Of a stretch of 64,000 nt of DNA, positions 56,925-64,000 are shown piece after piece. Source of the DNA: Hydrogenophilales bacterium 16-64-46 (lineage in GTDB: Bacteria > Pseudomonadota > Gammaproteobacteria > Burkholderiales > Thiobacillaceae). The position numbers and the translations under genes were made by a program. How positions within the stretch are numbered: the first letter of the stretch is position 1; the number at the start of each line of letters is the position of its first letter. Under the pieces are notes generated by a model. It was not told the origin of the DNA, did not search any database, and was given only the letters and a program-made list of their open reading frames with translations. The stretch spans positions 124,001 through 188,000 of the forward strand of contig NCGY01000005.1 of assembly GCA_002281775.1 (NCBI GenBank), in the 5' to 3' direction.

Positions 56925-57311
56925 ATGAACCCCGAGCAAGTTGATATCGACAGGGCGCAAAGCGGCATCCGGCCCGCGCGCGCCGCACTGACGGAAGCCA
57001 TGCGGCTCGACGACATGGCGGCACAGCTGATGACCGTGCAGCGTTACTGGAACGCCCCCGGGCGCGAAGCGCAGCTGACAAGCGCACTGGAAGAAAGCCG
57101 CGGCATCTGGAGTGACATCCAGGCTGCGCTGGCGAACGGCGCGCTGCCCCTGCCTACGGATATACAACACAATCTGCTGATCCTGTCGGTGTACGCCGAG
57201 AGCAAGATCGGCTCGTGTGCAGCCACGCCCAGTGCCGAGGCGCTGAGCGGGCTGATCGCCCTGACGCGCACCCTGGCAGGTAGCCTGCGCGAATGGCGGG
57301 CCGCCGCATGA
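56925..57311 (+). CDS. Hypothetical helical protein, possibly FlaF-like
   Basis: 128 residues, all helical in appearance. ESRGIWSDIQAALANGALPLPTDIQHNLLILSVYAES resembles the N-x-W-x-D-L...LP...L-x-L pattern of the FlaF flagellar regulator, but similarity is weak and no flagellar gene is in the window. Function is unknown. It overlaps the next gene by four bases. Confidence 0.6.
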   Translation: MNPEQVDIDRAQSGIRPARAALTEAMRLDDMAAQLMTVQRYWNAPGREAQLTSALEESRGIWSDIQAALANGALPLPTDIQHNLLILSVYAESKIGSCAATPSAEALSGLIALTRTLAGSLREWRAAA

Positions 57312-57541
57312 AACGTCTGCTGGATCCCGATCAGCCAATCACCGTGCATGGCGGGCTGCGCGCCGAGGCAACCGGCGTCGGGTCGACAGGCCGGCCCGAC
57401 CGTGCCCGCCCCCGCGGCAAGGCCGAACTGGACGACAAGCTCAAGAAACCGGCGGACGGCGTCAGGAAGAAATCGCCGCCCGCACGCAAGGCCCCGGCAC
57501 GCGGCCGCTACGTCGACGAGTACGCCCGCCCGTCGATCTGA
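57308..57541 (+). CDS. Small basic protein of unknown function
   Basis: 77 residues, Lys/Arg/Pro rich (KLKKPADGVRKKSPPARKAPARGRY), no membrane segment and no domain. ATG 57308 overlaps the upstream stop (ATGA), so it is translated with that gene. It may bind nucleic acid or be a partner of the protein encoded before it. Confidence 0.55.
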   Translation: MKRLLDPDQPITVHGGLRAEATGVGSTGRPDRARPRGKAELDDKLKKPADGVRKKSPPARKAPARGRYVDEYARPSI

Positions 57542-57557
57542 GTCAACGCCCGGACCG

Positions 57558-60094
57558 TCAGGCCAGCGCTGTGCGCAGTTCACTCTCCAGCGCGGCCCGT
57601 CCGGCCACCGTTTCCAGGCGGTTTCCCCGAATCAGGAAGGTATCCTCGACGCGTTCGCCCAGGGTGTCGATCTTGGCGGCGTAGACGCCGAGATCATGGT
57701 GCATCAGCGTTTCGGCCACCGCAAACAGCAGGCCACCGCGGTCCGCGCAGGTGATCGTCAGCATGGCAGCACCGGTCGCATCCGTCTCGATGCGCACCGA
57801 GGTGGGGTAGGGGTGATGTCGCTGATGCCGCGATAGCCGGCCGCGTGGCGGCGGCTGGATCGGCTGCGCCGGGTCGAGGTCGCGGGCCAGTTCGTGTTCC
57901 ACGAAGGCGAGGAAGTCACGGTAATGTATGCCCCGGTTGGCAAGGTCCATCACCTGGAAGCTGTCCAGCGCGTAGCCGTGCTGCGTGGTGTGGATCTTGG
58001 CCTCCAGGATGGTGTACTGGATGCGCGCGAAAAAGCCGCAGATGCGCGCGAAGATGTCAGCCCGATCGGGCGCGTAGACCAGTACCTGGATGCCTTCCCC
58101 CGCCGGCGAAAGCCGCGCCCGCACGACGGGAACGGCGGTGTCGGCGCGCCGCCACAACATGCGGGCGTGCCAGGCCAGATCGCGCGCGTGGTAGCGCACG
58201 AAATAACGCGCGTCGAGATGCTGCCACAGTGCGTCGGCGGCATCGGCGGGCAGGCCATAGAGCGCAAGATTGACTCGCGCCTCGGCCTGTTTGGCGTGGG
58301 TGTCTTCCGCCCGGCTGCCCTCGATGCGCGCGCGCGTTGCGTGATACAAATCTTCCAGCAGCTTGCCCTTCCAAGCATTCCATACCTTGGGGCTGGTGCC
58401 CCGGATATCGGCGACGGTGAGCAGATAGAGCGCGACCAGATGGCGGACGTCGCCCATTTTTTCGGCAAAGGCGGCGATCACGTCCGGCTCGCTGATGTCT
58501 TCCTTTTGCGAGGTACGCGACATCACAAGATGCATTTCCACCAGCCAGGCAACCAGCCCGGCATCGTCTGTGGACAGGCCATGCTGTTTGCAGAAACGGT
58601 GGGCGTCGACCGCGCCGAGTTCGGAGTGGTCGCCGCCGCGCCCCTTGGCGATATCGTGGAACAGCGCGCCCAGATAGAGCAGTTCAGGCTGCGCGAATCC
58701 GGCCATGAGTCGGCTGGCCAGCGGCAGTTCATGTGCCAGCGCGGGTACCGTCAGCCGGCGCACATTGCGCAGCACGGTGAGGATGTGTTCGTCCACGGTA
58801 TAGATGTGGAAGAGGTCGTGCTGCATCTGCCCGACAACGCGTCCGAAGGCCGGGATGTAGCGGCCGAGCAGGCCATAGCGGTGCATCGCCCGCAGCGCGC
58901 GGGTAATGCCCACGGGCTGTCGCAGCAGCGTCATGAACAGCGCGCGGTGCGCCGGATTGGCACGAAACGCCGCGTCGATACGCGTACTGCCGCGCCACAG
59001 CGCGCGCAGCGTGGCCGGTTCGAAGCCGGCGAGATCGGGGTGCTGCGCGTGGACGATGAACGCGCGCAGCAGCGCGGCGGGTTCCCGCTCGAATAGGTCC
59101 GGGCTGCGTGCCTCCAGTAGTTTGCCGCGCACCTGGAAATCGCCGTCGATGATAGCCGGTGCGCCCGTCACCGGAAACAGACGCACGCGCAGGGACTGGA
59201 TGAGAATGTCGTTGGCGCGCTGCACCATCTTGGCTGCGCGGTAATAGTCCTGCATCAGGCGTTCGCCCGCGCGTTTGTGCGGCGTGGCGGCGAGGTTCAG
59301 GCGGGCGGCCAGTTCGGTCTGGTAGTCGAAGGCCAGCCGGTCTTCCCGCCGCTCGGCCAGCAGGTGGAGATGGATGCGCAGCGTGACGAGCGTGCGCTCT
59401 TCGCGGGCGATCTGCCGGGCTTCGGCTTCGGTGAGCAGACCGGCCCGCGCAAGGCCATTCCAGCCAGCCGGAATGTCGCAGGCCTGCGCCAGCCAGTGGA
59501 TGGTATGCAGGTCGCGCAGGCCGCCCGGGCTGTCCTTGAGATTGGGTTCGAGCTTGTAGGCACTGTCGTCGTAGCGCGCGTGGCGCGCCTGCTGCTCGGC
59601 GAGCTTGCCTTCGAAAAAGGCCTGGGGGTCGAAACGCGCCCGGAAACGGCGCTCGAATTCGGTGAAGAGCGCACGGCGTCCCCAGAGGTAGCGCGCTTCG
59701 AGCAGATTGGTTTCCACGGTGATGTCAGCGGCCTCGGCGAGGCAGGCCGCAACCGTGCGCACGCTGTGGCCGATTTCCAGGCCGATGTCCCAGCAGGCGC
59801 GCACCCAGGCTTCGAGCCGGGCCTGGTCGTCGGCCCCGGGTTCAGCATCCAGCAGCAGAAGCACGTCGACGTCGGAGCCGGGAAACAGTTCGCCCCGGCC
59901 ATAGCCGCCCACGGCAGCCAGGCTGACGTCAGTCGGGAGCTGCAGGCGTTCACACAGCGCGACCAGCACGCCGTCGACCAGCGCGGCGTGGCGGGCGAGG
60001 TAGCGGCTGGATACCGGCCGCGCGCGCCAGGCTTTGGCCAGCGCGGCACGGCCGGCCCTGAGCTGGTCGCGCAGGTCGGCGAAGGAAAGGGTGT

Positions 60095-60098
<4 letters not shown>
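57558..60098 (-). CDS. glnD: Bifunctional uridylyltransferase/uridylyl-removing enzyme
   Basis: 846 residues. The nucleotidyltransferase motif GGYGRGELFPGSDVDVLLL is near residue 64, the HD hydrolase site (LFHDIAKGRGGDHSELG) near 490, and two ACT domains at the C-terminus (VYAPDRADIFARICGFF and ADRGGLLFAVAETLMHH). It modifies PII by uridylylation in response to glutamine. The start overlaps the map stop. Confidence 0.96.
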
Positions 60099-60904
<806 letters not shown>

Positions 60905-61068
60905 GGTTGCGTGGGGAGGAATGCCTGGACACATTTTAGCTGGCGCAACGGCAAACGTGATAAGCGGTCAGCCAGGGTTTTCAGGATAATCATTTCCGGA
61001 CGGTGCGCAATGGGCCCGGGTCGCTATCATGCGCGCATAGAGATTTTTCACTGCCACCGGCTCGACTC

Positions 61069-61263
61069 ATGTCCAAGGATTCCCGTTCGAAGCATTTCTG
61101 GATTGGCAACGGCCTGCTTGCCCTGGCCATGCTGATGCTGTTTTTCATGGGGCCGCTGTCCGAAGTGCTGGGCTTCTGGGCGGTGGCCCTGTGGATGGTG
61201 CTGGCGGCGGTGGGGATGGGCTTTCTCATGTCCGACAAATCGGAGCCGCCGGCACCGGACTGA
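61069..61263 (+). CDS. Small inner-membrane protein of unknown function
   Basis: 64 residues. Two hydrophobic segments (FWIGNGLLALAMLMLFFMGP and FWAVALWMVLAAVGMGFLM) with short charged ends. The ATG at 61069 is the first after the AT-rich gap; the frame before it is read-through. The gene sits alone between convergent mltD and divergent map. Confidence 0.65.
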   Translation: MSKDSRSKHFWIGNGLLALAMLMLFFMGPLSEVLGFWAVALWMVLAAVGMGFLMSDKSEPPAPD

Positions 61264-61270
61264 GCCTGGC

Positions 61271-62821
61271 TCAGCGCGCCGGCAGGGTGATGCGCAGACC
61301 GGGATGGATCGCGGCGGACCCGCGCAGTCCGGGGTTTCCGGCGTGGATCTCGGCCAGTTGAATACCGAACTGGCGGGCGATGGCGTGCAGGGTGTCGCCG
61401 CGCTTGACCGTGTAGGTGCGGGGGGATTTTGCCGGTCCGGACGCGAGGCTGGCCGGCTGAATGCGTGCCGGAGCCAGGCCGGCCTGGCTGCCTGCGGGCA
61501 GGCTCAGAACCTGCCCCGGCCGCAGGGCGTCGCCGGTGAGGGAAGGGTTAACGGCCATGATCTCGTCCACCGAGACGCCGTACGCGCGGGCGATGCGAAA
61601 CAGCGTGTCGCCCGGTTGTACCGAATAGCCATCGGCGGACACCGGCGAGGTTTCGGCTGGCTGGGAGAGGCTGCCTTTCACCGGCACCAGGATGGTCTGG
61701 GCGTGGGTGAATTTGCCACGCTTGAGGTGGAACTGGTTGTGCGCCTGCAGGCGATCGAGGCTGACGCCCAGTCGTCTGGCAATGGCTTCGGGTCGTTCGC
61801 CGCGCGGGGCGGTATAGGGCTGCCAGCTGTCCCAATCGCCGGCCTCGAGATTGCGTTCGAAGGTTTCCCCGCGACCGGCGGGGACCAGCAGCCGAACCGG
61901 CGCGTCGGAACGGATCAGCTTTTTGGGGAAGGCGGCGTTCAGCGCCAGGAATTCGTCGTGGCTGACGCCGGCGAGCCGGGCAGCCGACTGCACGTCCAGG
62001 CTGGCGTGGACGGTAACCTCGTCGAAATAGGGCTCGTTCGCCAGGGGGGAAAGCGCGATGCCGAAGCTTTCGGGCGAGCGCACCATCTGCCGCACGGCCA
62101 AGAGCTTGGGCACGTAGTGCCGGGTCTCGGTCGGCAGCGACAGGCTGGCATAGTCGGTGGGCAGGCCCAGCGCAACATTCTTCTGGATGGCGCGTGCGAC
62201 GCAGCCTTCTCCGCAGTTGTAGGCCGCGAGTGCCAGCTGCCAGTCGCCAAAGTCGAGATAGAGCTTGCCGAGATAGTCGAGTGCGGCGCGGGTGGCCTCG
62301 GTGAAGTCGCGCCGGCCGTCGTACCAGGTGTCCTGCCGCAGACCGTAGAGCCGGCCGGTGGAGGGAATGAACTGCCAGATGCCGGATGCAGCCGAGGGCG
62401 AGAGCGCGGTGGGGTTGAATGCGCTCTCGATCATGGGCAGCAGCGCAATTTCCATCGGCATGGCGCGCCGCTCGACTTCCTGCACGATGTGATAGAGGTA
62501 GCGGCGCGAACGCTCGGTCATGCGGCGCAGGTAATCTGGCCGAGCGGCGTACCAGGCCACATGCCTGGCCACCAGCGGATTCGCATCGGCAGCATCGTCG
62601 ATCTTGAAGCCTTCACGGATGCGCGACCAGACGTCGCCCAGGGCTTGCGGGGCGGCATCCGCCACGACCGGGATGTCGGGCTGCCACTGCAGGGACTGGA
62701 TGCCTGCGAGGGTCTCTGCTGCCAACGTCGCCTGGGCGAGGCCGGCCAGACAGCAGGCGAGGCCCAGACGGGCAAGGGGTGAACGAAGCAAAACGGAATC
62801 CCTGACTCGGTGAGGCTTCAT
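61271..62821 (-). CDS. mltD: Membrane-bound lytic murein transglycosylase D
   Basis: 516 residues. A signal peptide (LGLACCLAGLAQATLA), an SLT catalytic domain with IESAFNPTALSPSAASGIWQFIPSTGRLYGL (the catalytic Glu), then three LysM repeats (GYSVQPGDTLFRIARAYGV, RTYTVKRGDTLHAIARQFGI, and an earlier one). It cuts peptidoglycan in the periplasm. Confidence 0.94.
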   Translation of the reverse strand: MKPHRVRDSVLLRSPLARLGLACCLAGLAQATLAAETLAGIQSLQWQPDIPVVADAAPQALGDVWSRIREGFKIDDAADANPLVARHVAWYAARPDYLRRMTERSRRYLYHIVQEVERRAMPMEIALLPMIESAFNPTALSPSAASGIWQFIPSTGRLYGLRQDTWYDGRRDFTEATRAALDYLGKLYLDFGDWQLALAAYNCGEGCVARAIQKNVALGLPTDYASLSLPTETRHYVPKLLAVRQMVRSPESFGIALSPLANEPYFDEVTVHASLDVQSAARLAGVSHDEFLALNAAFPKKLIRSDAPVRLLVPAGRGETFERNLEAGDWDSWQPYTAPRGERPEAIARRLGVSLDRLQAHNQFHLKRGKFTHAQTILVPVKGSLSQPAETSPVSADGYSVQPGDTLFRIARAYGVSVDEIMAVNPSLTGDALRPGQVLSLPAGSQAGLAPARIQPASLASGPAKSPRTYTVKRGDTLHAIARQFGIQLAEIHAGNPGLRGSAAIHPGLRITLPAR

Positions 62822-62867
62822 CGTAAGGGTGCGACCGCAGCCCGGTCAACCCCGAAGCCTCGCCGGA

Positions 62868-63647
62868 TCAGGGCTGTGTCGCATCCCAGGCGTCCTTGGC
62901 CGCGCGCACGGCAGCGAAGACCTCGTGCGGCATAGGGTTGTCGCGGTGCAGGGTTTGCGCAGCGAAATGCCGCATATCGTCGTCATGAAAACGCAGGAAG
63001 GGGTTGGTGGCCTTTTCCAGCGCCAGGGTGCTGGGTAGGGTTGGGTGCCCTTCGGCGCGCGCCGCACGGTCGCGCTGCTCGCGTGCGACGAGTGCGGCGT
63101 TACCGCCGTCGAGGGTAAGGGCGAAGGCGAGGTTGCTCAGCGTGTATTCGTGCGCGCAGCACACCCGGGTGTCGTCGGGCAGGGCGAGAAAGAGGTCGAG
63201 ACTCGCGGCCATCATCGCCGCGTCGCCCTCGAACAGACGGCCGCAGCCGCAGCCGAACAGGGTATCGCCGCAGAAAAGATGGCCGTGGCCGACATAGCTG
63301 ACGTGGTCGAGCGTGTGGCCGGGGGTGGCGAGCACGTCGAACCGCACGCCCAGGTGTTCAAACCCGATGGCGTCGCCGTGCCGCACGGGGTGGGTGGTGG
63401 CAGGAATGCGTGGGTTGTCCGGGGCGTAAACCGCGCAGTCGTAGCGGTCACGCAAGCTGCGGTTGCCGCCTGTATGATCGCGGTGATGATGCGTGACGAG
63501 GACGGCATCGAGGGTCAGACCGTGTGCGTCGAGGTAGGTGACCAGCGGCACCGGGTCGCCGGGATCGACCGCGATGGCATGGCGTGCGTCGTGCCATAGC
63601 CAGATGTAGTTGTCGTCGAACGCAGGCAGGGGAATCAGGGTCAACAT
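62868..63647 (-). CDS. gloB: Hydroxyacylglutathione hydrolase
   Basis: 259 residues of the metallo-beta-lactamase fold. THHHRDHTGG is the metal site, GHTLDHVSYV and LFCGDTLFGCGCGRLFEG the others, and HEYTLSNLAFAL holds the late His. It is glyoxalase II, hydrolysing S-lactoylglutathione. It is divergent from the next gene, 27 bases away. Confidence 0.94.
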   Translation of the reverse strand: MLTLIPLPAFDDNYIWLWHDARHAIAVDPGDPVPLVTYLDAHGLTLDAVLVTHHHRDHTGGNRSLRDRYDCAVYAPDNPRIPATTHPVRHGDAIGFEHLGVRFDVLATPGHTLDHVSYVGHGHLFCGDTLFGCGCGRLFEGDAAMMAASLDLFLALPDDTRVCCAHEYTLSNLAFALTLDGGNAALVAREQRDRAARAEGHPTLPSTLALEKATNPFLRFHDDDMRHFAAQTLHRDNPMPHEVFAAVRAAKDAWDATQP

Positions 63648-63674
63648 GACAGCACCAGCGAAAAGGAAAACACC

Positions 63675-64000
63675 ATGTTAGCCAGTCAGAACGCCGAATG
63701 GTTCGAGTCGCCACTCGGGCAGCACCTGCTGTTTCGCGAGCAGCGCTATTTCGATCAAGCCGTGTCCGATGTGTTCGGCTTCAATGCTGTCCAGGTCGGC
63801 CTGCCGCATCTGGATTTCCTGCGCAACAGCCGGATTCCGCTGCGACTGCGCTGCGAGACGGCGGGGGCCGATGTGCTGGCCGATCCCATGTTCCTGCCGT
63901 TCGAAACCCAGTCGCTCGATCTGTTGCTGCTACCGCATGCGCTCGAATACAGTGCCAACCCACATCAGGTGCTGCGCGAGGCCGGGCGCGTGCTGCGCCC
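63675..64000 (+). CDS. SAM-dependent methyltransferase, N-terminal part
   Basis: The frame is open to the window edge, so the C-terminus is missing (108 residues visible). EWFESPLGQHLLFREQRYF is the start of the betaproteobacterial group next to gloB, and DPMFLPFETQSLDLLLLPHALEYSANPHQVLREAGRVLRP is the class I motif II-III part of a methyltransferase 11-type domain. The substrate is unknown. Confidence 0.85.
   Translation, partial: MLASQNAEWFESPLGQHLLFREQRYFDQAVSDVFGFNAVQVGLPHLDFLRNSRIPLRLRCETAGADVLADPMFLPFETQSLDLLLLPHALEYSANPHQVLREAGRVLR

Overview
The window reads as a chromosomal piece of a GC-rich, Gram-negative betaproteobacterium, most likely a sulfur oxidiser of the Thiobacillus/Sulfuricella kind. 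This is inferred from the gene content: a flavocytochrome c sulfide dehydrogenase pair, monohaem c-type cytochromes, a type IV minor-pilin operon, an rnf operon followed by nth, and the hemH-hrcA-nadK-recN block. No rRNA genes, CRISPR array or prophage were seen. One tRNA (Pro, anticodon CGG) is present.

Region 1 (1-10.5 kb) is a surface-glycan locus: an acetyltransferase tail, a DegT-type aminotransferase, a CapD/FlaA1-like nucleotide-sugar dehydratase broken by an internal deletion, and several glycosyltransferases (GT2, GT9, WaaE-like GT2, GT4) plus an ELM1-like protein. Embedded in it is the most unusual item: a small peptide gene (4206-4409), a standalone HExxH peptide-modification-type protein (4482-5528), and a convergent ATP-grasp protein (5472-6470). 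This looks like an uncharacterised RiPP-type cassette.

Region 2 (10.5-18.6 kb) has thiO, then fimT-pilV-pilW-pilX-pilY1-pilE, a tightly coupled minor-pilin/tip-adhesin operon ending in a small secreted protein. Region 3 (18.6-30.7 kb) has fccB-fccA, hemH-hrcA, nadK, a MITE-like inverted-repeat element, recN, a secreted nuclease, a SulP transporter, two small cytochromes and an HDOD/degenerate-receiver/GGDEF protein.

Region 4 (30.7-38 kb, minus strand) is rnfA-B-C-[DUF433-DUF5615 toxin-antitoxin remnant]-D-G-E, a 50-residue ORF, nth and a DUF1841 gene. The toxin-antitoxin insertion splits the rnf operon. Region 5 (38-50 kb) has tRNA-Pro, ispB, a NUDIX hydrolase, a coupled MoxR/VWA-metallopeptidase-like/Hsp33-like operon (the Hsp33 lacks two of its four zinc cysteines), small envelope proteins, an aminotransferase, mtfA, rmuC and typA.

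Region 6 (49-64 kb) is mostly housekeeping: a membrane-anchored unknown, a truncated haemoglobin, purT, a phospholipase-D-type lipoprotein, ampD, hpt and mtnP (purine and methylthioadenosine salvage), rsuA, def, two unknown small genes, glnD, map, mltD, gloB and the start of a methyltransferase. Most genes are packed in operons with ATGA-type start/stop overlaps. Clear intrinsic terminators lie after fccB, after the small lipoprotein gene, after typA, and between the cytochrome and HDOD genes.
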